A program made the translations under genes and the position numbers. Under the pieces are notes generated by a model, which saw nothing but the letters and a program-made list of their open reading frames with translations, did not search any database and had not been told where the DNA came from. This document shows positions 54,335-63,668 of a stretch of DNA of 64,000 nucleotides, piece by piece. The DNA comes from JAJTFA01 sp051715425 (GTDB lineage Bacteria; Bacteroidota; Bacteroidia; UKL13-3): the NCBI GenBank assembly GCA_051715425.1, contig JBPXJS010000041.1:310001-374000 (forward strand), read 5' to 3'. Position 1 is the first letter of the stretch. Every line of letters begins with the position of its first letter.

Positions 54335-55795
54335 ATGCTTTTTAACTCATTCGAGTTTCTGCTCTTCTTTCCTCTTGTTACCCTGATTTACTTTTTGATC
54401 CCGCATCGTTTCAGGTGGTTTCATCTGTTGCTTGCGAGTTGTGTTTTTTATGCGGCCTTTATTCCGGCCTATATCCTTATTCTGTTTTTTACCATCATCA
54501 TAGACTATGTGGCTGGTATCCTCATTGAAAAAACGGAAGGCCCAAAACGAAAATGGTATCTTACCATGAGCATCATTGCCAATGTGGGTGTTCTTGCCAT
54601 ATTCAAATATTACAACTTCTTTATAGGGAACATCAACGATTTGTTGTTGCTTATTGGTATTCATAGTAATCCACTCCCCTATCTTGGTATTATTCTGCCC
54701 ATTGGTCTTTCCTTTCATACATTTCAGGCGATGAGTTATACCATTGAAGTGTATCGTAAAAATCAGCCGGCAGAAAAACATTTTGGCATTTATTCTCTTT
54801 ATGTAATGTTCTATCCACAACTTGTTGCCGGACCTATTGAGAGGCCACAGAATGTGATTCATCAGTTCCACGAGGAGAAAAAATTCGATTACAGCCTTGC
54901 GGTCAAGGGAATGCGACTTATGCTTATCGGGATGTTTAAAAAAGTGGTTATTGCCGACAGGCTTGCCCTGTTTACCAGTCCTGTATTTAACGACCCCGAC
55001 CAGTATTCTTCCGTTGTACTTTTTATTGGTGCTGTATTTTTTGCCTTTCAGATTTTCTGTGATTTTTCCGGGTACTCTGATATTGCTTTGGGATCAGCTC
55101 AGGTAATGGGAATAACCCTCATGAAAAACTTTGATAAGCCGTATCATTCTCAATCCATATCAGAATTCTGGAGCCGCTGGCATATTTCTCTTAGCACATG
55201 GTTCAGGGATTATTTATATATTACTCTCGGTGGAAACAGGGTGTCGGTTCCAAGATGGTACTTTAACCTGTTTTTTGTTTTTCTGGTTAGCGGTTTCTGG
55301 CACGGTGCCAACTGGACTTTTATCATATGGGGTATGTTACACGGATTCTACCTGATATTTGCATTAGCAACCTCCGGATTTAGAAAGTCGCTGGCTGCTG
55401 CAGTAAAACTGGATAAATTGCCCCGCATTCAATCCGTTTTAAATATACTTATCACATTTGTACTTGTAACCCTGGCCTGGATCTTTTTCAGGGCCAATAC
55501 CGTAAAAGAAGCAATGTTCATCATCACTTCTGTGCTCCATATTCCGCTTGATATTTTATCAGGATCTGCTAACCTGTTAAGCAAATTTCCTGTTACTGCC
55601 AATACCTTTCTCATCTCAGTAGCCATGATTATTCTCCTTGAAACATATCACACCTTACATTCTAATGCAAAAATGATATCCCTGTTTTCAAAACCTAAAT
55701 CTTACTTACGTTGGTCAGCATATTACATGCTTATAATAGGTTTGGTTTTTTTAGGAGTATGGGGAGAACAACAATTTATTTATTTCCAGTTTTAA
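54335..55795 (+). CDS. MBOAT family O-acyltransferase
   Basis: The protein has 486 residues with about 11 TM segments. MBOAT landmarks are FHTFQAMSYTIEVYRK, FPQ-like YPQLVAGPIERP, FWSRWHISLSTWFRDY and VSGFWHGANWTFIIWG, where His323 is the catalytic His. It belongs to the AlgI/DltB-like group that transfers acyl groups across the inner membrane to periplasmic polysaccharide. The next gene, an SGNH-like protein, is a typical partner. The acyl donor may be the ACP encoded at 62873 (inference). Confidence 0.88.
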   Translation: MLFNSFEFLLFFPLVTLIYFLIPHRFRWFHLLLASCVFYAAFIPAYILILFFTIIIDYVAGILIEKTEGPKRKWYLTMSIIANVGVLAIFKYYNFFIGNINDLLLLIGIHSNPLPYLGIILPIGLSFHTFQAMSYTIEVYRKNQPAEKHFGIYSLYVMFYPQLVAGPIERPQNVIHQFHEEKKFDYSLAVKGMRLMLIGMFKKVVIADRLALFTSPVFNDPDQYSSVVLFIGAVFFAFQIFCDFSGYSDIALGSAQVMGITLMKNFDKPYHSQSISEFWSRWHISLSTWFRDYLYITLGGNRVSVPRWYFNLFFVFLVSGFWHGANWTFIIWGMLHGFYLIFALATSGFRKSLAAAVKLDKLPRIQSVLNILITFVLVTLAWIFFRANTVKEAMFIITSVLHIPLDILSGSANLLSKFPVTANTFLISVAMIILLETYHTLHSNAKMISLFSKPKSYLRWSAYYMLIIGLVFLGVWGEQQFIYFQF

Positions 55796-55796
55796 T

Positions 55797-56924
55797 ATGA
55801 TTCGGTTTTTCAAGCGACTTTTCCTTTTTTCGGTTCCAATTATTGTTTTTTTCAGCGTTCCTCTGTTTGTTCTTTTTCCCTCAGGTGAACTTACCTCCAA
55901 TACCACCATGCTTGAGGAGCATATAGAGAACAAACAATCCCTTATCGGCTTGGCATATAGTAATCCGGTAACTTTTCTTAAACTTCATGCGGCAAAACAG
56001 AAAACACCTGAAATTCTTGCTTTGGGTACCTCGAGAATAATGCAGGTACGAGACTTTTTCTTTAAAAATTCTTCATCATTCTACAATGCAGGTGGAGGAA
56101 TTTTCAGAATAAATTACCTGCGCTATTTTACTTCAGAAGTAATTAAGTCAGCGAAACCACGTATGATCATCGTTTGCCTTGATCAGAATTTTTTTAACCC
56201 TAACTGGGATAACCTGAGCAAAACGAAATTTGACGATGAATACAAGGATGAATACAACGCGTTGTCTTATATTTTTAATAATGCAACCACCTGCTGGCAT
56301 GATGCTTTTGAGGGAAAAGTTCCTGCGGATTATTGTTTAAATCTAAAACCCGGACAAATTGGTTTAACTGCCGCAGTAAAGAAAAATGGGTTCCGGAGTG
56401 ACGGAAGTTATTATTCAGGACAGATAAAAAGTCATCCGGAAGAAGATCAGGATTATCAGTTCAAAAACACCCTTGATAGAATTGCTAAAGCAACCAAACG
56501 ATTCGAATATGCCCAACAAATTAACAGCAGAGCAGTAAATGAGCTGGACTCTTTCCTTACTTTTTGCAAAGTCAACAATATTCATGTAGTAAGTTTTCTC
56601 CCTCCTTATGCAAATAAAATATTATCAGTTATGCGTTCAAAAGGTAACGACTATGCGTATCTGGATAAGATCATGCCCGCTTTAAAACCGGTATTTGAAA
56701 AACACAGGTTAAACGTATTTGATTTTACAGATCTTTCCACCATTCAGGCAGGAGATGAAGAAGTGCTTGACGGATTCCACGGATCTGAAAAAATATACCT
56801 GAGGATGATGATTCAAATGGCGAATAAAGATAGTATACTGGCAAAATCTTGTGATGTACCTGCACTTCAGCATTTGCTCAACCAATCCTATTCCCACCAA
56901 TTTATACATAACGAAACTTACTAA
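55797..56924 (+). CDS. Membrane-anchored SGNH/DltD-like protein (MBOAT partner)
   Basis: The protein has 375 residues. An N-terminal hydrophobic anchor (about 8-28) is followed by a periplasmic domain. LALGTSRIM has Ser79 in the SGNH block I context (GTSR), and DGFHGSEK has D325 and H328, the D-x-x-H of block V. In alginate, Dlt and related systems such proteins act after the MBOAT in acyl transfer. It starts 1 bp after the MBOAT gene. Confidence 0.75.
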   Translation: MIRFFKRLFLFSVPIIVFFSVPLFVLFPSGELTSNTTMLEEHIENKQSLIGLAYSNPVTFLKLHAAKQKTPEILALGTSRIMQVRDFFFKNSSSFYNAGGGIFRINYLRYFTSEVIKSAKPRMIIVCLDQNFFNPNWDNLSKTKFDDEYKDEYNALSYIFNNATTCWHDAFEGKVPADYCLNLKPGQIGLTAAVKKNGFRSDGSYYSGQIKSHPEEDQDYQFKNTLDRIAKATKRFEYAQQINSRAVNELDSFLTFCKVNNIHVVSFLPPYANKILSVMRSKGNDYAYLDKIMPALKPVFEKHRLNVFDFTDLSTIQAGDEEVLDGFHGSEKIYLRMMIQMANKDSILAKSCDVPALQHLLNQSYSHQFIHNETY

Positions 56925-56926
56925 CT

Positions 56927-58516
56927 GTGAACGCCCTTTTCCTGAAATTCGCAAAAGACCCAAGCAAAAGAATTGTAAAACGTATTATAGAAGATTTACA
57001 TATCAATCATGTGCATGTTATTTCTACAAGCACGGGGCATTTTAGTGAATCTGAACAAAAAACATTTACAAAGGGTACCAAATTTACCCAACTCTCTGCA
57101 GAGGAGCATTATTTTGGTGTTTATGAACATGTAAACTGGAATGAACTGGAGCCAGTTGACAAAAGCCTGCTTGATAAGTTTGAAAAACATTACTTCAACC
57201 TGTTTGCCGTTTTTGATAAAGACTATCTGCCTTACAATTTTGAAGACCAATACTCTTATCCTAAACATATTATTGAGCCTATACTTAAACATCAGTTTAA
57301 TAAGTATGCGGTAAACAGGATATACAGCTATGATCATTTTGACAAGATCAGAATGATGCACCGACATATCAGATTCTGGTATAACTATATCAAACGTGAA
57401 AAGATTGAAGCTGCCTTTTTTACCCTATGCCCGCACTTTCCTTTTGAGTATATTATTTACGCGCTTTGTAAGGAAATGAATATTCCTACGGCCATGTCGT
57501 ATTTTTCCAGCCCTCCAGGTTACTCACTGGTATTTAAAGATATTGATGATCCTTATGCATATACTCATAAGAAATTTCTTGAACTATCCGCAGATGTAAA
57601 CCTTCAAACTTCTATTAAACTAAATGATGACTTTGAGGCTGAATGGAATGCAAAAACCAGAGATATGGAAAAGCCCTGGTATTTTGATACAAAACTAATG
57701 GCAAAATTCGATCAGGAGGGTAGATTTAAACATGAAGAAAATTCAAGGGTAAATGAGTGGAAGAGGCAACGTCCAATTTCTTTTAAAGAGAAAATTTGGA
57801 GTAAAGTGAAACGCAGATTTGATATAGATTATATCTATTTCAAAATGAAATTTGGAAAAGTTCCATACTGGAAAAAGTTATACAATTATTATCAGTCTAT
57901 AACTGAAACACCAGACTTTAATAAGCCCTACATCTATCTGCCGCTTGCCTACCAGCCTGAATTATCAACCATGCCGCTGGGAGGTTACTATTTCTATCAA
58001 ACTACCCTGATTGATATGATTTCCCATTATTTACCGGAAGGTTGGTTTATTTATGTAAAGGAGCATATTATGCCAAGCAAGAGAATGAGGAGCGTTCAAT
58101 TCTATCAGGATTTGAAAAACAATCCGAAGGTAAAACTCATCAGCAAGGATGTAGATTCCATGAAACTTGCCGAACACGCAAAGGCTGTCGCCACCATTAC
58201 AGGAACACCAGGCTGGGAAGGACTTTTCCGGGGCAAACCATGTCTGCTCTTCGGACATATCTTTTACGAATACGCCCCGGGAGTTTTCAGAATCAGAACA
58301 AATGAAGATTGCCGGATGGCTATCAAGAAAATCGAAGAAGGCTTTACTACATCAACTGATGACTTAATGATATTTATGAAAGCATTACAACTAACCAATA
58401 TCAGAGCCGCTATGGAGCATGCCACACTCGATTTTAAAGGATACGATCTGGATGAAAATGCTGAGATTTTCGGTAAAGAATATGTTCGGGTAATTAAAGA
58501 GCAATTAAAATCATAA
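56927..58516 (+). CDS. Capsule polysaccharide synthesis protein (KpsS/LipB-like GT-B)
   Basis: It has a GTG start and 529 residues with no TM helix. The C-terminal half resembles the capsule synthesis (PF05159) domain: WFIYVKEHIMPSKRMRS, LKNNPKVKLIS, TITGTPGWEGLFRGKPCL and LFGHIFYEYAPGVF. The N-terminal half contains a Rossmann-like segment with AAFFTLCPHFPFEYIIYALCKEM. KpsS/KpsC relatives transfer Kdo or other sugars to capsule lipid; here it may add a nonulosonic acid. The exact acceptor is unknown. Confidence 0.72.
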   Translation: MNALFLKFAKDPSKRIVKRIIEDLHINHVHVISTSTGHFSESEQKTFTKGTKFTQLSAEEHYFGVYEHVNWNELEPVDKSLLDKFEKHYFNLFAVFDKDYLPYNFEDQYSYPKHIIEPILKHQFNKYAVNRIYSYDHFDKIRMMHRHIRFWYNYIKREKIEAAFFTLCPHFPFEYIIYALCKEMNIPTAMSYFSSPPGYSLVFKDIDDPYAYTHKKFLELSADVNLQTSIKLNDDFEAEWNAKTRDMEKPWYFDTKLMAKFDQEGRFKHEENSRVNEWKRQRPISFKEKIWSKVKRRFDIDYIYFKMKFGKVPYWKKLYNYYQSITETPDFNKPYIYLPLAYQPELSTMPLGGYYFYQTTLIDMISHYLPEGWFIYVKEHIMPSKRMRSVQFYQDLKNNPKVKLISKDVDSMKLAEHAKAVATITGTPGWEGLFRGKPCLLFGHIFYEYAPGVFRIRTNEDCRMAIKKIEEGFTTSTDDLMIFMKALQLTNIRAAMEHATLDFKGYDLDENAEIFGKEYVRVIKEQLKS

Positions 58517-58520
58517 GAGG

Positions 58521-59714
58521 ATGAAAAAATATAGTGATATATCCGTTGGCGACTCAGCCGAAATAAAGCACACCATAACCGATCATGATATACGCAAGTT
58601 TGTTGACCTGACAGGTGATGACAACAAACTTCATATTGATTCCGGTTTTGCAGCCAACACCTCATTTAAAAAGCCTGTTGCACACGGTATGCTGGGTGCC
58701 TCTTTCATCTCCACTATTATAGGCACAAAATTACCTGGCGATGGTGCATTATGGTTTTCGCAAAGTTTAGAATTTTTGATGCCTGTAAGGGTTGGCGATA
58801 CATTAACCATTACTGCAGAAGTAACAGGGAAAAATGACAGAAATAACAGTATAGAGTTAAGAACCGATATATATAATCAGAACAAACAAAAAGTAACCTC
58901 CGGCACCGCTAAGGTAAAAATAGTAGAACAGGAACTGCCTTCTGAAAAAAATCAGGAAGAATTAAGCTCAGGCATTAAAAACATACTTATAATTGGCGCA
59001 TCCGGAGGCATCGGACAAGCCATCAGTAAAAAACTTAGTCAGGAGGGTTATAACCTGATTCTCCACTATAACAACAACCCGGGCAAGGTGGAACAAATTG
59101 CAGCTACAAAAGTTAACGACAATCAAAAAATTGCCTGTGTTAAGGCTGATTTAAGTATAGACAGCGAGCTTGACGGGTTAATCTCCAAAGCAGAAAGAAC
59201 ACTTGGTTCTGTTGATGGTATCATTAATGCGGCAACTGTAAATGTTTCAAACATTAAATTTGAGAAAACAGACTGGAACGACCTGAACAGGCATCTTCAG
59301 ATAAACATTAAAGCCAATTACGAATTGTTGAAAAGGCTGGTTCCTTCTATGAAACAGCGGAAACAAGGGAAGATCATTTTTATAACCACCCAATATACAG
59401 AGAGCACTCCTCCTGCAGAGCTTATTCATTATGTAACAGCAAAATCCGCCCTAAATGGTTTTGCCAAATCTATGGCTGTAGAGCTGGGTCCTCACAATAT
59501 CCAGGTTAATCTTGTTTCTCCGGGTATGACTGAAACTGAACTGATTGCTGATGTTCCTGAAAAAGCCAGACTCGTAGCCGCAGGTAAAACCCCGCTGCGA
59601 AGACTTGCTACTCCTCTGGATATAGCAAATGTGGTATCCTTTTTATTTTCCGAAAACAGCAATTATATAACAGGTGAAACCATTCGTGTGAATGGCGGAC
59701 AAACCATGATATAA
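58521..59714 (+). CDS. MaoC-like hydratase fused to SDR reductase
   Basis: This is a 397-residue fusion. Residues 1-135 are a hot-dog MaoC hydratase: DLTGDDNKLHID gives the Asp/His pair and KKPVAHGMLG follows. Residues 150-397 are a FabG-like SDR: IGASGGIGQAI (NADPH), YVTAKSALNGFAKSM with the Tyr and Lys, and VNLVSPGMTETEL. Together they could interconvert 3-oxoacyl, 3-hydroxyacyl and 2-enoyl thioesters on an ACP. FkbH starts on the last base of this gene and the ACP lies three genes on, so I infer formation of a hydroxyacyl group for sugar acylation. Confidence 0.87.
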   Translation: MKKYSDISVGDSAEIKHTITDHDIRKFVDLTGDDNKLHIDSGFAANTSFKKPVAHGMLGASFISTIIGTKLPGDGALWFSQSLEFLMPVRVGDTLTITAEVTGKNDRNNSIELRTDIYNQNKQKVTSGTAKVKIVEQELPSEKNQEELSSGIKNILIIGASGGIGQAISKKLSQEGYNLILHYNNNPGKVEQIAATKVNDNQKIACVKADLSIDSELDGLISKAERTLGSVDGIINAATVNVSNIKFEKTDWNDLNRHLQINIKANYELLKRLVPSMKQRKQGKIIFITTQYTESTPPAELIHYVTAKSALNGFAKSMAVELGPHNIQVNLVSPGMTETELIADVPEKARLVAAGKTPLRRLATPLDIANVVSFLFSENSNYITGETIRVNGGQTMI

Positions 59715-61468
59715 TGGAATTGATAAAATACACAGACCTCTTAAAAGAAAACAAAATCCTGAAAGACAAACTTGCAGGAAAACCTCAGGTAAAAATTCAC
59801 CTGTTGAATAATGTTACAGTGAATATCCTGAAAAATGTACTTGAATACAGGTTACGTTTGTCCGGCAACAATGTTGAAATGGTGATGCATGATTATGACA
59901 CCATTATCCCGGACAGTATGCAACTTCAGGATGAGAATACTCCCAGAATCATATTTTGGGATATTTGCAATTATTTACCCGGTATTTATTACAAAAGCAA
60001 TCTGTGGTCAAATAAGGAACTCGATGACTTTATCTCTAAAGTAAGAAATGATATTGATTTGGTGTTTCAATCTCTTTCCAAAGCAAGCATTGCATTTGTT
60101 AATACCTTTAGTGCATCGCCCTTTGCCCTGCATGCAGTAAAACAGACACCATTGCAGGTGGCCGCTGAGGTATTGAATAAATACCTCATTGACAGAAAAC
60201 CGGAAAATGTTCATCTGGTTGATATGTCGGTCATTTATCAGGAAATATCTGTGAGCATAGCGACAGATCTGAGAATGTTTAATAACAGCAAAACGTTACA
60301 CAGTTATCCGTTTTTCTATGCGTATGTTAACCGCATCATGCCCGTGCTGTCATCAGTAACCGGGAAAGCCAAAAAGGCATTGATATTTGATTGTGATAAT
60401 TCCTTATGGCACGGGATTATCGGTGAAGACGGGAAAGAAGGAATTAAAATGTCTGCAGAAGACAGCAAAGGCATTTTTTTTCATCAGGTTCAACGTATTG
60501 CTGTGGAGTTAAGTAAACAAGGAATCATTATTGGCTTAAACAGTAAAAACAACCCGGAAGATGTGGAGGATATCCTTCAATCGCATCCGGATATGTTCTT
60601 AAGAGATGAGCATATTGTAATAAAAAAAGTAAACTGGATCGATAAAGCATCAAATCTTAAGCAGATAGCCAAAGACCTGAATATTGGTATTGACAGTCTT
60701 GTTTTTATAGATGATTCTGATTTTGAAATCAATTTAGTAAGAGAACAACTGCCCGAGGTTTCCACATTTCAGGTTCCCAAGGCCCTGCATGATTACCCAA
60801 AGATGATGAAAGAAATTTCCAACCTCTTTTATAATCACTCACAAACAGGTGAAGATCTGGAAAGGGTGAACATGTATAAACAAGAACAGGCACGGGAACA
60901 ACAAAAAGAAACATTCGGTAATATTGATGAGTACCTTCATTCACTTGGCATAAAAATAAAAATATATAAAGACGATGTATCATTGGTTGCCAGAACCGCA
61001 CAAATGACACAAAAGACCAATCAGTTTAATCTCACCACCAAACGATACACTGAAAACGATATTCAGCATTTTATCACATCTGCATCACATCATGTGTATG
61101 TATTTGAGGTTAGTGATAAATTTGGGTCGTATGGAATAACCGGCATGTGCATTACAAATGCTGAAAACAATAACGTTTTGATTGATTCCTTTTTGATGAG
61201 CTGCCGGGTATTGGGAAGAAAAATAGAATCAAGTTTTCTTTCATACATCATTGATGATTTGGTAAAAGAAGGAGTTAAGTCTATGCTCTCCTCATATATC
61301 AAAACTGCAAAAAATGCTCAGGTTGAAATGTTTTTTGAAAACAATGGGTTCAGCCTCACTGAATCATCAGAGGGTGCTAAGAACTATACCCTCAACACAA
61401 TAGATTGGAAAAACCACACTCCTGATTTTATCACTATTGAAAACGCTGATAACATTAAAACTGCATAA
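59714..61468 (+). CDS. FkbH family HAD-IIIC protein, acyl (glyceryl) loading enzyme
   Basis: The protein has 584 residues. Three parts are visible: an N-terminal ~215-residue alpha/beta domain with IIFWDICNYLPG; the HAD-IIIC domain with FDCDNSLWHGIIGEDG (Asp226, Cys227, Asp228), SKNNPEDVE, NWIDKASNLKQIA and VFIDDSDFEINLVRE; and a C-terminal GNAT-like domain (about 410-570) with TQKTNQFNLTTKRY and YGITGM. FkbH proteins take 1,3-bisphosphoglycerate, dephosphorylate it and load glyceryl on an ACP. This is a plausible route to a glyceryl substituent on the glycan. Confidence 0.9.
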   Translation: MELIKYTDLLKENKILKDKLAGKPQVKIHLLNNVTVNILKNVLEYRLRLSGNNVEMVMHDYDTIIPDSMQLQDENTPRIIFWDICNYLPGIYYKSNLWSNKELDDFISKVRNDIDLVFQSLSKASIAFVNTFSASPFALHAVKQTPLQVAAEVLNKYLIDRKPENVHLVDMSVIYQEISVSIATDLRMFNNSKTLHSYPFFYAYVNRIMPVLSSVTGKAKKALIFDCDNSLWHGIIGEDGKEGIKMSAEDSKGIFFHQVQRIAVELSKQGIIIGLNSKNNPEDVEDILQSHPDMFLRDEHIVIKKVNWIDKASNLKQIAKDLNIGIDSLVFIDDSDFEINLVREQLPEVSTFQVPKALHDYPKMMKEISNLFYNHSQTGEDLERVNMYKQEQAREQQKETFGNIDEYLHSLGIKIKIYKDDVSLVARTAQMTQKTNQFNLTTKRYTENDIQHFITSASHHVYVFEVSDKFGSYGITGMCITNAENNNVLIDSFLMSCRVLGRKIESSFLSYIIDDLVKEGVKSMLSSYIKTAKNAQVEMFFENNGFSLTESSEGAKNYTLNTIDWKNHTPDFITIENADNIKTA

Positions 61469-61470
61469 AA

Positions 61471-62883
61471 TTGAATAATTCCCGGGATTACTTATCGTAC
61501 TTACTTCGTATAGAAAAACTTATTTCCGATAAACACCGGCATATTTTCAGCGCACTGTTTATACAATTCTATCTCTATCTAACAGGAAGTGTACATTCGA
61601 AGAAAACCCCAAAAAGAAATATCACCTTTTACCTAGCCAAGTTTTTGAGATTTATCCAACTCACATTGTTAAATCTTAAATCAGCAAACGCGGATATAGT
61701 GGTATGGATAGCAGACAAATCGCATATTAACGAGGTTTCTGCTGTTTGTGTGAACCTAATGGGCAATGGAAAAAAAGTATTAATTGTTTCAGCAAAAAAT
61801 GATTTGCTCAAAAATCCTGCACTTCAACCCTTTCAAAGGTTATTCATTCCAATTCCTTTCACCAAACCAATGCCAGAATCAGAAGTTGATGAATTTGTTA
61901 AGGCATTTACAAGTGCTGAAGTATTGACCGGTGAGCTAAAGCTGAATGAGACCGAAATGAACCTTTTTAAACAATGCCTGACAGACTGGGGAAATAATAC
62001 AAAAAGGCTAGGTGAAATTTTAAATCAACTCCTCAAAAGGATCAAGCCGGAAGCTGCCATAATTGGTTATGATATCCCACCTGATGGAAGAACCTTTACC
62101 CTGGTATGTAAAGAAAATAATATTAAAACATTTATGATCCAGCATGGTTCAGTTGCTGTTAAAAATGGCATATTCAGCGGACATAAAGTTGACCATTACA
62201 TGGTTTATGGAGAACTCACAAAATCTATTTTAAAAGATGTAAATTGTGAATCAGAAATATATGTAGCCGGCCCGCCCTATTTAGACCATATAAAGACAAA
62301 GAAAAAAGCCGATATCCGGCAACAAACCAGCAGAAAAAAAAGAATTCTAGTAGCCTTTTCAGGACCGGGGCATTTTACCACATTGGAACATCACCAATTA
62401 TCTATCAAGGTTCTGATTACTTTAGTTAAGCAAATGCCTGATACAGAATTCTTCCTTAAACTTCACCCCAAAGACAGTTTAACATACTATACCGATCTGT
62501 TATCTTATTCTAATGTTTTTGATAAACTCCCAAACAACAATAGCACTGATATTTTCGATTGGCTTGCCCATAGTGACCTTTTGATTACAGGAGCTTCTAC
62601 TGTGTGCCAGGAGGCAATGATTATAAATATTCCGGCCATTTGCCTCGACCTCTTAAACCACTACTCCAGCGTGGAGTTTATAAAAGATAAAGCGGTGTAT
62701 TACAATACCTCTGAAACTCAATTAAGCGATACCATTAATAACCTATTTAATGGTATTGAGGATTTACAAATAAAACAAAATGCCATAGGGCATGTGGAAC
62801 ATTTTTTTGGCAGGCTTGATGGAAAAGCGTCAACCCGTTGTGCCGACTATATACTCAAACAATTAGACAGAAATGGAAAATAA
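61471..62883 (+). CDS. GT-B fold glycosyltransferase-like protein
   Basis: It has a TTG start 2 bp after fkbH and 470 residues. It lacks TM helices. The second domain resembles CDP-glycerol transferase and sialyltransferase-like GT-B proteins: FMIQHGSVAVKNGIFSG, ILVAFSGPGHF, FFLKLHPKDSLTYYTDL and SDLLITGASTVCQEAMI, followed by NIPAICLDLLN. I infer a cytoplasmic transferase using one of the CMP-nonulosonates or another donor; specificity cannot be assigned. It overlaps the ACP gene by 11 nt. Confidence 0.7.
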   Translation: MNNSRDYLSYLLRIEKLISDKHRHIFSALFIQFYLYLTGSVHSKKTPKRNITFYLAKFLRFIQLTLLNLKSANADIVVWIADKSHINEVSAVCVNLMGNGKKVLIVSAKNDLLKNPALQPFQRLFIPIPFTKPMPESEVDEFVKAFTSAEVLTGELKLNETEMNLFKQCLTDWGNNTKRLGEILNQLLKRIKPEAAIIGYDIPPDGRTFTLVCKENNIKTFMIQHGSVAVKNGIFSGHKVDHYMVYGELTKSILKDVNCESEIYVAGPPYLDHIKTKKKADIRQQTSRKKRILVAFSGPGHFTTLEHHQLSIKVLITLVKQMPDTEFFLKLHPKDSLTYYTDLLSYSNVFDKLPNNNSTDIFDWLAHSDLLITGASTVCQEAMIINIPAICLDLLNHYSSVEFIKDKAVYYNTSETQLSDTINNLFNGIEDLQIKQNAIGHVEHFFGRLDGKASTRCADYILKQLDRNGK

Positions 62884-63100
62884 AGTAAAGGAAATAATGG
62901 CTGCTGTTTTCGAAACAGAGCCATCATTAATTAATGAAAACAGCAGTCCCGATAATATCGAGAACTGGGATTCTATCAGACATATGAATCTGATTGTTGC
63001 CCTTGAGGAGGAATTCGGAATCCAGTTTAATGATGACCAGATTGCCGACATGACCAACTTTAAGCTGGTAATTGCTACCCTAAAAGAATTTAGTTTATAG
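62873..63100 (+). CDS. Acyl carrier protein
   Basis: The 75-residue protein has a four-helix ACP profile, acidic overall. The phosphopantetheine site is Ser34 in ENWDSIRHMNLI, replacing the common DSL. EEEFGIQFNDDQIADM is the helix II to III region. It is a dedicated ACP, not the fatty-acid AcpP: it sits with FkbH and the MaoC-SDR fusion and is expressed from the polysaccharide locus. Confidence 0.92.
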   Translation: MENKVKEIMAAVFETEPSLINENSSPDNIENWDSIRHMNLIVALEEEFGIQFNDDQIADMTNFKLVIATLKEFSL

Positions 63101-63104
63101 GTTT

Positions 63105-63668
63105 ATGCTTAAAGCAATTGGCTACTTCCATGCGATTCTTAATTATGCTTATAAATATTATTTGCAGATTAAGCACTACCCAAAATTAAAGATAGAGGGT
63201 CGCCCCTTGATTGGAAAAAGGGTTCGGTTTATTCTGGCAACAGGTTCCAAAACCACTATTGGAAAAGGGGTAATGATTTCTGATGATGTGATTATCCAGG
63301 CATGGGCTGGAGCACAAATAACTATTGGAAAGAAATGCTTCTTTAACAGAACAGTATCGCTTATTGTTCATGAGAAACTGGAAATAGGCAACGAAGTAAT
63401 GCTTGGAGAAAATGTGAAAGTTTATGACAATGAACATGTGATAAACGGGAATAAGGTGGAGCGAAAATTGTTTAATACGGCTCCTGTTGTTATCCGTGAT
63501 AATTGCTGGATTGCCAACAGTGCGGTTGTATTGAAAGGAACAACCATGGGGCCAAATACACTAGTTGCAGCATTAACAATGGCCTCCGGCAATCTGGAAG
63601 CCAACGCCATGTATATGGGTGTACCATGCAGAAAATTAAAAAAACTGGAAACGGAGGAATCAAAATAA
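63105..63668 (+). CDS. Left-handed beta-helix (hexapeptide) acyltransferase
   Basis: The protein has 187 residues. Hexapeptide repeats run from about 50 to 165: ITIGKKCFFNRTVSLIV, LEIGNEVMLGENVKVYDNEHV, then VVIRDNCWIANSAVVLKGTTMG and ASGNLEANAMYMGVPCRKLK at the C-terminus. The pattern matches the serine-acetyltransferase/maltose-acetyltransferase group that O-acetylates sugars. It could use acetyl-CoA or the adjacent ACP as donor. It lies 4 bp after the ACP gene. Confidence 0.82.
   Translation: MLKAIGYFHAILNYAYKYYLQIKHYPKLKIEGRPLIGKRVRFILATGSKTTIGKGVMISDDVIIQAWAGAQITIGKKCFFNRTVSLIVHEKLEIGNEVMLGENVKVYDNEHVINGNKVERKLFNTAPVVIRDNCWIANSAVVLKGTTMGPNTLVAALTMASGNLEANAMYMGVPCRKLKKLETEESK

Noticed and set aside
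54347..54871. Minus-strand ORF of 174 codons over the MBOAT gene
   Set aside because: It is the antisense shadow of clear MBOAT codons.
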